From positions 1 to 64,000 of the forward strand of contig DATCLC010000121.1 in assembly GCA_036564135.1 (NCBI GenBank): a stretch of DNA of 64,000 bases, read 5' to 3'. The notes under the pieces were generated by a model. The model made no database searches. It was not told the origin of the DNA and was given only the letters and a program-made list of their open reading frames with translations. The position numbers and the translations under genes were made by a program. This DNA comes from RSA11 sp036564135 (lineage in GTDB: Bacteria; Actinomycetota; Thermoleophilia; Solirubrobacterales; 70-9). Positions 16,445 through 25,207 of this stretch are shown one piece after another; the stretch's first letter is position 1; each line of letters starts with the position of its first letter.

Positions 16445-18142
16445 CTACCCGGTGACGGCGCCGAGCGCGGCCGAGGAGACCGACTTGGCGTACTTCGTCA
16501 TCACGCCCGTCGGGTAGTCGAGCTCCGGCGCCTGGTAGGCCTCGACCCGGCGCGCGATCTCCTCGTCGGAGAGCGCGATCTCGAGCTTGCGCGCGTCGAT
16601 GTCGATCGTGATCTCGTCGCCGTCCTGGACCGCGGCGATCGGACCGCCGCGGACCGCCTCCGGCGCGACGTGGCCGATCATCAGCCCGCGCGTCGCGCCC
16701 GAGAAGCGCCCGTCGGTGATCAGCGCGACGTCCTCGCCCAGGCCCTCGCCCACGATCGCGGCGGTCACCTGGAGCATCTCGCGCATACCGGGGCCGCCGG
16801 CCGGGCCCTCGTTGCGGATCACAATGATGTCGCCCGGCTTGATCTGCTGGGCCTTGACGGCGCGGAAGCACTCCTCCTCGGACTCGAACACCCGCGCGGG
16901 GCCCGTCTGGCCGCGGCGCTCGGTGCCGGCGACCTTGACGACGGCGCCCTCCGGGGCGAGGTTGCCGCGCAGGATCGCGAGGCCGCCCTCGGGCTTGAGC
17001 GGGTCAGACAGCGGGCGCACGACCTCCTGGCCGGGCGTCTCCTCGGCCGCGTCGGCCTCCTCGCCGATCGTGCGGCCGGTGACCGTGATCGCGTCGCGAT
17101 GGAGCAGGCCGGCCTCCGAGAGGCGGTTGAGGATCAGCGGCACGCCGCCCGCACGGTAGAGGTCGGTGGCGACGAAGCGGCCGCCGGGCTTGAGGTCGGC
17201 GAGCAGCGGGGTGCGCTTGGAGATCCGCTCGAAGTCGTCGAGCGTGAGCTCGACGCCGGCCTCGCGGGCGACGGCAAGCAGGTGCAGGACGCCGTTGGTC
17301 GAGCCGCCGGAGGCGGCGACGCAGGCGATCGCGTTCTCGAGCGACTCGCGCGTGATGATCCTGCTCGGGCGCAAATCCTCGGCGAGCACGTTCATGACGA
17401 GCTCGCCGATGCGCTCGGCGACCGTGCCCTTCTCCTCGTCCTCGGCCGGCACCATGGCCGAGCCGCCCGGCGAGAGCCCGAGCGCCTCGAACGCGCAGGC
17501 CATCGTGTTGGCGGTGAACTGCCCGCCGCAGGCGCCGGCGCCGGGGCTCGCGTGGTTCTCGAGGTCGATCAGGTCCTCCTCGGACATCCGGCCCGAGTTG
17601 TAGGCGCCGATCGCCTCGAAGACGTCGAGGATGGTCACGTCGCGGCCGCGCCAGCGGCCGGGTGCGATCGAGCCGCCGTAGAGCAGGACCGCTGGGATGT
17701 CGAGGCGAGCGAGCGCCATCGCGCAGCCCGGGATCGTCTTGTCGCAGGCGCAGAGCGCGATGACCGCGTCGAACTGGTAGCCGCGGACGGCGAGCTCGAT
17801 CGAGTCGGCGATGACCTCGCGCGAGATCAGCGAGGCCTTCATGCCCTCGGTGCCCATCGTCACGCCGTCGGAGACCGCGATCGTGTTGAACTCCATCGGC
17901 GTGCCGCCCGCGGCGCGGACGCCGGCCTTCACGTGCTCGGCGAGGCCGCGCAAATGGAAGTTGCAGGGCATCGCCTCGATCCAGGTGTTGGCGATGCCGA
18001 TCGTCGGGCGCCTGAGCGCATCGTCGTCGAAGCCGATCCCCTTCATGTAGGCGCGGGCGTGCGCCCGGTCGGGACCGTCGAATACCGCCGAAGAACGGGG
18101 TCGGGGGACGGCGGTCTTCGTGTTTCCGTTGCGCTCGCTCAT
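16445..18142 (-). CDS. ilvD: Dihydroxy-acid dehydratase
   Basis: The protein is 565 aa, the usual length. It catalyses the third step of Ile/Val biosynthesis using an Fe-S cluster. Cluster and substrate motifs are CACDKTIPGCAMAL and GACGGQFTANTMAC, with AASGGSTNGVLHLLA and GRFSGATRGLMIGHVAPEA later. The start is ATG at 18142 (MSERNGNTKTAVPRPRS). It converges on the alpha/beta hydrolase with only 6 bp between stops. No attenuator or riboswitch is visible upstream. Confidence 0.97.
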   Translation of the reverse strand: MSERNGNTKTAVPRPRSSAVFDGPDRAHARAYMKGIGFDDDALRRPTIGIANTWIEAMPCNFHLRGLAEHVKAGVRAAGGTPMEFNTIAVSDGVTMGTEGMKASLISREVIADSIELAVRGYQFDAVIALCACDKTIPGCAMALARLDIPAVLLYGGSIAPGRWRGRDVTILDVFEAIGAYNSGRMSEEDLIDLENHASPGAGACGGQFTANTMACAFEALGLSPGGSAMVPAEDEEKGTVAERIGELVMNVLAEDLRPSRIITRESLENAIACVAASGGSTNGVLHLLAVAREAGVELTLDDFERISKRTPLLADLKPGGRFVATDLYRAGGVPLILNRLSEAGLLHRDAITVTGRTIGEEADAAEETPGQEVVRPLSDPLKPEGGLAILRGNLAPEGAVVKVAGTERRGQTGPARVFESEEECFRAVKAQQIKPGDIIVIRNEGPAGGPGMREMLQVTAAIVGEGLGEDVALITDGRFSGATRGLMIGHVAPEAVRGGPIAAVQDGDEITIDIDARKLEIALSDEEIARRVEAYQAPELDYPTGVMTKYAKSVSSAALGAVTG

Positions 18143-18194
18143 GGCGCGGAAGTCTACGGCCCGCCCGGCGGCGCGGGGCCGGGGCGGCGGTGGC

Positions 18195-19025
18195 TCAGGC
18201 GTCGGCGCGCGCGCGGACGTTGAGAGCGTCGACCGGGCCCGCACCCGCGCCGATCTCGCGCAGGCCGTTGGCGACCGCCTCCGAGGCGATCTCGCGAGCG
18301 CGGCGGGCGGCCTCGCGCAGGTCGAAGCCGCGGGCCAAGAACGCGGCCAGCGCCGAGGAGTGCGTGCAGCCCGAGCCGTGTGCGGCGCCGTCCGGGTGGC
18401 GCGGGCCCGGGATGCGCAGCTCGCCCTCGGCGTCGATCAGCACGTCCGCGCCGTCCTCGGTGTGCCCGCCGGTGACGACGACCGCCCGCGGGCCGAGCTC
18501 GCGCACCGCCGCGCCGAGCTTCGCCCGGTCGTCCTCGTCATCGAGGCCCGTGAGCGCGCGGGCCTCGGGCAGGTTGGGGGTCGTCACGGTCGCGCGCGGC
18601 AGGATGCGCTCGATGAGCGCCGCGCGCGCCTCCGGCGCGAGCAGCACCGACCCGCTCTCGGAGACCATCACCGGGTCGACCACCACCGGCACCTCGTCTG
18701 GGAGCAGCGCGAGCGCCTCGGCGACCCCGCCGATCGTGGGCTCGTCGCCGAGCATCCCGATCTTCACCGCGTCGACGCCGATGTCCTCGGCGACCATCCG
18801 CACCTGTTCGACGATCATGTCCGGCGGGATCGCGGTCACGCGCGACACGCCCAAAGTGTTCTGCGCCGTGATCGCGGTGATCGCCGTCATGCCGTGCACG
18901 CCGCAGCGCGCGAAGGCCTTGAGGTCGGCCTGGATCCCGGCGCCGCCGCCGGAGTCCGACCCGGCGATCGAGAGCACCGCAGCGATCCGCCGCGCCGCCC
19001 CTTCGGAGTTCGCTTCAGCCGCCAT
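18195..19025 (-). CDS. thiD: Hydroxymethylpyrimidine/phosphomethylpyrimidine kinase
   Basis: The protein is 276 aa, phosphorylating HMP and HMP-P for thiamine synthesis. Diagnostic motifs are SIAGSDSGGGAGIQADLKAF at the N-terminus, VVDPVMVSESG in the middle and the anion-hole/catalytic GAAHGSGCTHSSALAAFLARG near the C-terminus. ATG 19025 is preferred; ATG 19061 would add 12 unconserved residues. No other thiamine gene and no TPP riboswitch is seen nearby, so it is probably a stand-alone salvage enzyme here. Confidence 0.93.
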   Translation of the reverse strand: MAAEANSEGAARRIAAVLSIAGSDSGGGAGIQADLKAFARCGVHGMTAITAITAQNTLGVSRVTAIPPDMIVEQVRMVAEDIGVDAVKIGMLGDEPTIGGVAEALALLPDEVPVVVDPVMVSESGSVLLAPEARAALIERILPRATVTTPNLPEARALTGLDDEDDRAKLGAAVRELGPRAVVVTGGHTEDGADVLIDAEGELRIPGPRHPDGAAHGSGCTHSSALAAFLARGFDLREAARRAREIASEAVANGLREIGAGAGPVDALNVRARADA

Positions 19026-19103
19026 GTCGGGGCGCGAGACTAGCGACCCGGCGGACCCCATCCCCGCCCCACCCCGAGCGAGGCGTTCGGGGGGCGGGCG
19101 GTT

Positions 19104-20006
19104 TCAGGCGTTGGGCTGGGCCGGTGGGCGCAGGGAGGTGCGGGCGATCGTGCCGAGCTCGCCGGTGGTCACGTAGCCCATGAGCTCGAGGCGGGCAAGC
19201 GCGACCGAGGCGGCGTCGCCGGGCAGGCCGGCGGCGAGGGCGAGAGCGTCGGGGCTCGCGGCGCCGCGCTCGACCGCGGCGAGCACGGCCGCGAGCTCGT
19301 CGTCGAGCGGCGGCCCGGTGCGCTCGACGGCGGCCACACCGACTCCGAGGATCAGGTCGAGCACGTCCTGGGCGTCGCGCACGAGCGCCGCGCCGTCGCG
19401 GATGAGCTGATTGGGGAGCTCGGCGAGGCTGGAGGTGACCGAGCCGGGCACCGCCGCCACCTCGCGGCCGAGCTTGATCGCCTCGTCGGCCGTGATGCGC
19501 GTGCCGGAGGCGGCGCGCGCCTCGACGACGAGCGTGAGACAGGAGAGCGCGGCCATGATCCGGTTGCGCTCGGGGAACGCCCAGCGTTCCGGCGCGGTGC
19601 CCGGCGGCCGCTCGCTGATCACGGCGCCCCCGCCCGCGAGGATCCGACGGTACAGCGAGCGCTTCGAGCGCGGGTAGACGACGTCGGGGCCACCGGCGAG
19701 CACCGCGATCGTCTCGCCGCCGCCCACGAGCGCGCCTTCATGGGCCGCGGAGTCGCAGCCGTACGCCATCCCGCTCACGACGACGAGGCCGGCGCCCGCC
19801 AGGTCGCAGGCGATCGACGCGGCGAGCGCGCGCCCGTGCTCCCCCACCCTCCGCGCGCCGACTATGGTCACGGTGCGCCCCGGCTCAAGCGAGGCGACGA
19901 GCTCGCGCTCGCCGATCCCCCAGAGCTGCTCCGGCGGGCGCTCCAGGTCCTCGAGCGCCGGCGGGTAGCCGGGCTGCCCGCGCCGCAGGGTCCAGATCGC
20001 GCTCAC
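19104..20006 (-). CDS. dprA: DNA-processing protein DprA
   Basis: The protein is 300 aa. It is a Rossmann-fold single-strand DNA binder that loads RecA during transformation. The core starts GYPPALEDLERPPEQLWGIG and includes TVTIVGARRVGEHGRALAAS, VVSGMAYGCDSAAHEGAL and SGTRITADEAIKLGREVAAV. A C-terminal winged-helix-like (DML1) region follows (about 230-300). The GTG start at 20006 overlaps the comM stop by 4 bp. There is no separate N-terminal SAM domain, unlike some homologues. Confidence 0.95.
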   Translation of the reverse strand: MSAIWTLRRGQPGYPPALEDLERPPEQLWGIGERELVASLEPGRTVTIVGARRVGEHGRALAASIACDLAGAGLVVVSGMAYGCDSAAHEGALVGGGETIAVLAGGPDVVYPRSKRSLYRRILAGGGAVISERPPGTAPERWAFPERNRIMAALSCLTLVVEARAASGTRITADEAIKLGREVAAVPGSVTSSLAELPNQLIRDGAALVRDAQDVLDLILGVGVAAVERTGPPLDDELAAVLAAVERGAASPDALALAAGLPGDAASVALARLELMGYVTTGELGTIARTSLRPPAQPNA

Positions 20007-21529
20007 CGCGCCCCCTTGCGGCGCATCGCGAGCGCCCCGGCGATGTGGTCGGCGTCGACGAGGTCGCTGTCGGCGAGGTCGGCGATCGTGCGCGCGACGC
20101 GCAGCACCCGGTCGTGCCCGCGCCCGCTCAGGCCCAGCGCGCGGTAGCCGCGGGCGAGCTCCTGGCGGCCCGCGCGCGTGAGGCGCACGTGACGCCGCAG
20201 GGCGGCCGCGTCGAGCTCGCCGTTGGGGATGTCGCCCTGGCGAGCCGCCGCGCGCTCGCGCGCCGCGATCACCCGCGCGCGCACCGCCACCGAGGGCTCG
20301 CCCGGCTCGCCCGCGAGGGTTTCGCCTGACGGCTGCTCGACGGTCACGGCCAGGTCGATGCGGTCGGCGAGCGCGCCGCTGATCCGCCCCTGGTAGCGCC
20401 GCACGGCGCCGGGCGGGCATTCGCACTCGGGATGGGTCGGGCCGCGGCCGCACGGGCACGGGTTCGACGCGGCGACGAGCAGAAACCGCGAGGGGAAGCG
20501 CACCGTGTGGGCGGCGCGCGTGATCGTCACCTCGCCGTCCTCGAGCGGCTGGCGCAGCCCCTCGAGCGCGTCTCGCGTGAACTCCCCGAGCTCGTCCAGG
20601 AAGAGGACGCCGCGGTGCGCGAGCGTCACCTCCCCCGGGCGCGGCGGCGTGCCCCCGCCGATCAGCCCCGCGGTCGAGACCGTATGGTGCGGCGCGCGGA
20701 ACGGGCGCTGGACCGAGGCCAGGCTCGCGTCGGCGCGCCCGCAGGCGCTCGCGATCCGCAGGACCTCGAGCGCCTCGGCGTCGCTCAGCGGCGGCATGAG
20801 CGAGGGCAGGCAACGCGCCGCGAGGCTCTTCCCCGCGCCGGGCGGGCCGAGGATCAGCAGGCCGTGGTTGCCCGCCGCGGCGAGCTCGAGCGCGCGCCGC
20901 AGGACGGGCTGGCCGCGTAGATCGGCGAGGTCGCGACCGGCCGTCGCGGCCAGGGCCGGGCGCGGCGCGGCCGAGAAGTCGTAGCTGGGCTCGGCGGACG
21001 TGCCAAGCAGCCGCAGGTCGGCGAGCCTGTGCACTGGGACGATGCGCAGGTCCTTCGACGAGCCGCCGTTCAGGTGGGCCGGGAGCGCGGCCTCGGGCGC
21101 CGACTCGGTCGCGACCACGATCTTCTCGATGCCGAGCTCGGCCGCGCGCTCCGCCATGGCCAGCACGCCCGGCACCGACCGGACGGTGCCGTCGAGGGCG
21201 AGCTCGCCCGCGAGCGCGACGCCCGCGAGCGCGCTCGGGTCGAGCTCGTTGCGGCAGGCGAGCAGCGCGGCGGCGATCGCGAGGTCGAATCCGGGCCCGC
21301 CCTTGCGCAGGTTCGCCGGGGCGAGGCTAGCCGTGATGCGCTGCTGCGGGAAGGTGAAGCCCGAGTTGGAGATCGCGGCGCGCACGCGCTCGCGCGACTC
21401 GCGCACGGCCGCGTCGGGCAGGCCGACCACGCTGAACGAGGGCAGCCCCTGCGTGACGTCGACCTCGGCGACGACCTCGCGCGCCTCGATGCCCAGGAGC
21501 GTGAAGGTGCGGACGCTGGCGCTGGCCAC
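20003..21529 (-). CDS. comM: Mg-chelatase-like AAA ATPase ComM/YifB
   Basis: The protein is 508 aa. The N-terminal Lon-like domain begins VRTFTLLGIEAREVVAEVDV and GLPSFSVVGLPDAAVRESRE. The central AAA+ module has Walker A GPPGAGKSLAARCLPS and Walker B LFLDELGEF, then a Zn-type CPCGRGPTHPECEC insertion and a C-terminal YifB domain. ComM helicase promotes branch migration during natural transformation. GTG 21529 was chosen because it gives the family N-terminus; the open frame continues upstream without similarity. It is coupled to dprA. Confidence 0.95.
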   Translation of the reverse strand: MASASVRTFTLLGIEAREVVAEVDVTQGLPSFSVVGLPDAAVRESRERVRAAISNSGFTFPQQRITASLAPANLRKGGPGFDLAIAAALLACRNELDPSALAGVALAGELALDGTVRSVPGVLAMAERAAELGIEKIVVATESAPEAALPAHLNGGSSKDLRIVPVHRLADLRLLGTSAEPSYDFSAAPRPALAATAGRDLADLRGQPVLRRALELAAAGNHGLLILGPPGAGKSLAARCLPSLMPPLSDAEALEVLRIASACGRADASLASVQRPFRAPHHTVSTAGLIGGGTPPRPGEVTLAHRGVLFLDELGEFTRDALEGLRQPLEDGEVTITRAAHTVRFPSRFLLVAASNPCPCGRGPTHPECECPPGAVRRYQGRISGALADRIDLAVTVEQPSGETLAGEPGEPSVAVRARVIAARERAAARQGDIPNGELDAAALRRHVRLTRAGRQELARGYRALGLSGRGHDRVLRVARTIADLADSDLVDADHIAGALAMRRKGAR

Positions 21530-21704
21530 GGGCGCGACGCTAGGAGGCGAGCCGCAACGCGTGGCATGAGTACGCAACGAAACGCGCGCGGACGCGGGTC
21601 GATTCGCCCACGTGCGGCGGGCGTTGCGATCCCGCACCACATCCGCGCGCAAGCCGTAGCGCGCCGCGCGCCACGCGTGCGCTCGCGCCGCCTATGGTCG
21701 CCGC

Positions 21705-22085
21705 GTGACCGTCGCCCGACAGCGCACCGGAGCCCTCGGCGAGGAGCTCGTCGCGCGCGAGCTTTCGCGGCGCGGCTGGGCGATCCTCGCGCGCAACACG
21801 CGCGTCGACGGCGTTCGCGGCGAGCTCGACATCGTCGCCCTCGACGGACGCGACCTCGTGATCGTCGAGGTCAAGACCTGCCGCGTCGGCGAGCTCGGTC
21901 CCGCCTCGCCGCTCGAGCAGGTGACCCACCGAAAGCGCGCGAAGCTGCGTGCGCTGGCCGCCGCCTGGGCGCGCGCGAACCCACCGCCCGCCCCCTACCG
22001 CGGCCTGCGCATCGATGTCGTCGGGCTGCGGCTCGACGCCCGCGACCGCGTGGTCGAGTGGGAGCACGTCCGCGGCGCCGTGTGA
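21705..22085 (+). CDS. YraN family (UPF0102) endonuclease-like protein
   Basis: The protein is 126 aa with a GTG start. It has the PD-(D/E)xK-like core of the family: GALGEELVARELSRRGW, then GELDIVALDGRDLVIVEVKT, with the Glu/Asp/Glu/Lys residues intact. In most actinobacteria yraN lies directly upstream of comM on the same strand. Here it is divergent from comM across 175 bp, so the local order has been inverted. The biological substrate is not established. Confidence 0.92.
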   Translation: MTVARQRTGALGEELVARELSRRGWAILARNTRVDGVRGELDIVALDGRDLVIVEVKTCRVGELGPASPLEQVTHRKRAKLRALAAAWARANPPPAPYRGLRIDVVGLRLDARDRVVEWEHVRGAV

Positions 22086-22208
22086 CAACCGGTTTGCGCG
22101 AGCGGGAGGGCTCGGGCCGCGCCCAGGGCCGAACGCTAATGTCCCGCGAAATTCGCACCCTTCGGGGGCAGACGGGACAGCTTGGGACGACCAAGGGGGA
22201 AAGGAGTT

Positions 22209-22859
22209 ATGCGTCTACGTACCCTGATTGCGGCCTGCGCCGCCGCTTGCCTGACCGTGCTGTTCGCGGTCCCGGCGACGGCCGGCGCCGAGCCGACCAC
22301 CACCGTCTGCCGCGCGACGCCCATCTCGTTGCTTGGGCTCACGCCCGCCACCGCCAACCCCGGCGAGAACCCGTGCGTCACGGACAAGCAGTCCGTGGCC
22401 GCGATCAACCACGCGAACCGGCCGCGCCGCGGGCTGCTTGACCTCAGCCCGGTCCTGTGGGAGTTCCTGCGGGTCGGCGCGATCGAGGGCGACACGGAGC
22501 TTGGCACCGACAGCGCGTCGGCAACCGCCGACATCGCCGGCGTGGAGCTGCGGATCCCGCTGATGGGGTACGCCCTGAACATCAAGGGCGTCCACTCCGA
22601 AGCGACCGCCGCGATCCGCTTCGGCTGCGACGACGTGCAGCTCAACGGCCGCTCGCGCGTCGGGGAGCTAATCGTCGCCGGCGTGCCGCACGACATCGGC
22701 GGCGGGCCGGAGAAGATCGATCTGGGCATCGCCCGGATCCTCCTCAACGAGACCATCGAGGAGGGCGACACGATCACGCAGCGCGCCGTCTTCATCGACC
22801 TCCCGGGTACGGCGCTCGACATCGTGCTCGGTGAGACCAAGGCCGGCCTGAGCTGCTGA
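22209..22859 (+). CDS. Exported protein, unknown function
   Basis: The protein is 216 aa. ATG 22209 has a strong ribosome-binding site (GGGGGAAAGGAG). A classical signal peptide (LIAACAAACLTVLFAVPATAGA) is followed by a mature part with four Cys residues that could form disulfides (TTVCRATP, GENPCVTD, RFGCDDVQ, GLSC at the very end). The mature domain looks all-beta. No family was recognised. It lies between yraN and rnhB, within what is normally an uninterrupted rnhB-yraN pair. A strong bidirectional terminator follows. Confidence 0.75.
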   Translation: MRLRTLIAACAAACLTVLFAVPATAGAEPTTTVCRATPISLLGLTPATANPGENPCVTDKQSVAAINHANRPRRGLLDLSPVLWEFLRVGAIEGDTELGTDSASATADIAGVELRIPLMGYALNIKGVHSEATAAIRFGCDDVQLNGRSRVGELIVAGVPHDIGGGPEKIDLGIARILLNETIEEGDTITQRAVFIDLPGTALDIVLGETKAGLSC

Positions 22860-22884
22860 CCTGAAGCCGCTCGATCGCTCGAGT

Positions 22885-22917
22885 GAGGCGGATTCGTTGC
22901 TGTGACGAATCCGCCTC
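22885..22917. terminator. Bidirectional terminator between exported protein and rnhB
   Basis: A perfect 13-bp inverted repeat GAGGCGGATTCGT/ACGAATCCGCCTC with a 7-nt loop lies between two convergent genes. Confidence 0.8.
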
Positions 22918-22941
22918 GCTCGCGGCGGCGGGCGCGCTCGC

Positions 22942-23640
22942 CTACAGCGCGAGTTGCGTGTACGCCACCGACTGGAACGAGCGGCGGTGGAGCGCCGACG
23001 GCCCGCGCTCCACGATCGCGGCGCGGTGCTCGGGAGTCGAGTAGCCGACGTTCTCGGCGAAGCCGAAGCCCGGGTAGAGCTCGTCGGCGCGGCACATGTA
23101 GCGGTCGCGCGTCACCTTCGCGATCACCGAGGCGGCGGCGATCGCCGCGCTCCGCGCGTCGCCGTCGACCACGGCGTGGTGCTCGACCGCGCACGAGGGG
23201 CCGAGGCGGAAGCCGTCGACGAGGCAGACAGCGCCCGGCACGGCCACGCGCTCCAGGCTGCGGCGCAGGGCAGCCAAGTTCGTGTTGTGCAGGCCGCGCT
23301 CGTCGATCCCGCGCACGCAGCGCACGGTGATCGCCACGCGCGCCGCGGCGCGCATGACCGCCGGGTAGAGCGCCTCGCGCTCCTCGGGCGAGCGCTTCTT
23401 CGAGTCGTCGAGCTCGCCGAGGGCGCGGCGGTCGCGCAGGCTCAGCGAGCCGTAGTCGATGAGCACCGCCGCGGCCACGAGCGGCCCAGCGAGCGAGCCC
23501 CGGCCGGCCTCGTCGCAGCCGGCCACGAAGCGCGCCCCGAACTCACGGTCGAACCGAAACAGCCGGGCCGCCCGCCGCCTGCGACGCTTGACGGCGGCGC
23601 TCGCCTTCCTGCGGTTCCCGTTCCCGTTGGCCCGGCTCAC
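22942..23640 (-). CDS. rnhB: Ribonuclease HII
   Basis: The protein is 232 aa with a GTG start at 23640. An Arg/Lys-rich N-terminal extension of about 30 residues precedes the catalytic core FVAGCDEAGRGSLAGPLVAA, which holds the first Asp and Glu. Further active-site residues lie in CLVDGF and HHAVVDGDARSAAIAAASVIAK. It removes single ribonucleotides from DNA. It follows lepB in the standard rplS-lepB-rnhB order. Confidence 0.94.
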   Translation of the reverse strand: MSRANGNGNRRKASAAVKRRRRRAARLFRFDREFGARFVAGCDEAGRGSLAGPLVAAAVLIDYGSLSLRDRRALGELDDSKKRSPEEREALYPAVMRAAARVAITVRCVRGIDERGLHNTNLAALRRSLERVAVPGAVCLVDGFRLGPSCAVEHHAVVDGDARSAAIAAASVIAKVTRDRYMCRADELYPGFGFAENVGYSTPEHRAAIVERGPSALHRRSFQSVAYTQLAL

Positions 23641-23706
23641 GCCCCGAACCTACACCGCGCGGCGGCGACTCGCTCGCGCGCGGCGCCGAACCGGGGCGCC
23701 GGCCCG

Positions 23707-24321
23707 CTACATGAAGCCGATCCTGTTGATCGGCCAGTAGGTGAAGAAGGCCTCGCCGATGATCCAGTCGCGCGGCACCGGGCCCCAGTAGCGGCTGTCG
23801 TCGCTCGCCCCGCGGTTGTCGCCCATCATGAAGTAATGGTCGGGCGGGATCGTGATCTCCTCGGGGAGGTTGCAGACGTCCCCGCCGCGGCAGGGGCGCA
23901 CGAAGTCCTCCTCCATGAGCTCGCCGTTCACGACCGGGTGTCCGTCCTCGATGCGTAGCCGGTCGCCGGGGCCGGCCACGACGCGCTTGATGAAGTTGGT
24001 GTCGGCGCGCTCGGGGGTCGGCTGCGGGCAAGCCTGGTTCTGCTGCCGCTGCACGCCGCACTGGCGCCCCGACGCCTCGGCGCCCGCCGGCGGGTGGAAG
24101 ACGACGATGTCCCCGATGTCCGGGTCGGCGCCGAGCTGGTAGGTGATGCGGTTCACGAGCACGCGCTGGCCGATCTCAAGCGTCGGGACCATCGACTCCG
24201 ACGGGATCGCGTACGGCTTGACGATGAACGCCTGGATCCCGAGCGCCAGCGCGATCGCCATCCCCACGATGACGACCAGCTCCACCAGCGCGCCCAAGCC
24301 GGTGGTGGGCTTGGGGATCAA
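23707..24321 (-). CDS. lepB: Signal peptidase I
   Basis: The protein is 204 aa with a TTG start at 24321. One N-terminal membrane helix (VELVVIVGMAIALALGIQAF) precedes the catalytic box PSESMVPTLEIGQRVLVNR (nucleophile Ser). The general-base Lys is in TNFIKRVVAGPGD, and box E is GDNRGASDDSRYWGPVP. A Cys-containing insert (RQCGVQRQQNQACPQP) is lineage-specific. The enzyme cleaves Sec signal peptides outside the membrane. It is probably co-transcribed with rplS, 23 bp upstream. Confidence 0.95.
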   Translation of the reverse strand: MIPKPTTGLGALVELVVIVGMAIALALGIQAFIVKPYAIPSESMVPTLEIGQRVLVNRITYQLGADPDIGDIVVFHPPAGAEASGRQCGVQRQQNQACPQPTPERADTNFIKRVVAGPGDRLRIEDGHPVVNGELMEEDFVRPCRGGDVCNLPEEITIPPDHYFMMGDNRGASDDSRYWGPVPRDWIIGEAFFTYWPINRIGFM

Positions 24322-24344
24322 GCGCCGGGATGTCCGTTCGGCGG

Positions 24345-25085
24345 TCAGGCCTGCTCGTCGCCGTCGCTTCCGGCGGCGCCTTCCTCGGAGCCCTCGTCCG
24401 GGGCGGCGTCGTCGCCTGCGGCTTGCTCCCCGGCGGCCTCGGGCTCACTATCGCCCTCGCCCTGCGCCTCGTCGCCCGCGTCGGCCTCCGCCTCAGCTGA
24501 CTCCTCGGCACCCCCCTCGGCCTCCGGCTGCTGGGCCTCTCCCTCGGCCTCGGCGCTCTCCTCGGACGCGGCCTCAGCCTCCTCCGCGCCCCCGGCTTCA
24601 CCGCCGGCCTCGGCCTCAGCGCCCTCGGCAGCCTCGGCGCTCTCCTCGCCCTCGGCGGGCTCGGCCTCCGTCTGGGCCTCGCCCTCGACGTCCTCCGCTA
24701 CGGGCTCCTCTTCCTCGGTGAGCACGAGGTCGGACTCGATGCCCCAGCGCCGCTCGGCCACGCGCGCCGCCTTGCCCACGCGGCCGCGCAGGTAGTAGAG
24801 CTTCGCGCGCCGCACGTCGCCGCGGGCGACGACCTCGAGCTTCTCGATCTTCGGCGAGTGCACCGGGAAGACGCGCTCCACGCCGACGCCGAAGGACTGC
24901 TTGCGGACCGTGAACGTCTCGCGGACGCCGGTCCCCTGGCGGGCGATCACGACACCCTCGAACACCTGCGTGCGGCGCCTGTTGCCCTCGACCACCTGGA
25001 AGTGGACGCGAACGCGGTCACCGGGCTCGAAGCGCGGCACACGCTTGAGCTGACGCTTCTCGATGCTCTCGATGATCGTGCTCAT
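24345..25085 (-). CDS. rplS: 50S ribosomal protein L19 with long acidic C-terminal extension
   Basis: The protein is 246 aa; a normal L19 is about 115. Residues 1 to about 118 are canonical (IIESIEKRQLKRVPRFEPGD, RRTQVFEGVVIARQG, FPVHSPKIEKLEV, AKLYYLRGRVGKAARV). From about residue 121 to the end runs a Glu/Ala/Gly-rich low-complexity tail with almost no basic residues. The reading frame is continuous, so the tail is a genuine fusion. ATG 25085 gives the standard N-terminus. L19 lies at the 30S-50S interface. Confidence 0.95.
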   Translation of the reverse strand: MSTIIESIEKRQLKRVPRFEPGDRVRVHFQVVEGNRRRTQVFEGVVIARQGTGVRETFTVRKQSFGVGVERVFPVHSPKIEKLEVVARGDVRRAKLYYLRGRVGKAARVAERRWGIESDLVLTEEEEPVAEDVEGEAQTEAEPAEGEESAEAAEGAEAEAGGEAGGAEEAEAASEESAEAEGEAQQPEAEGGAEESAEAEADAGDEAQGEGDSEPEAAGEQAAGDDAAPDEGSEEGAAGSDGDEQA

Positions 25086-25207
25086 TTCGTGAGTGAGGGC
25101 TTGGAGGAATTTCGCCCGCATGCGGGCCGAAAAAATCGCGCGCCCTCATTTCATCGAGAGCCCGCGGGCCGCGAATAGTAGCGGACGCCTGCCCGTTTCC
25201 AGGGCCG

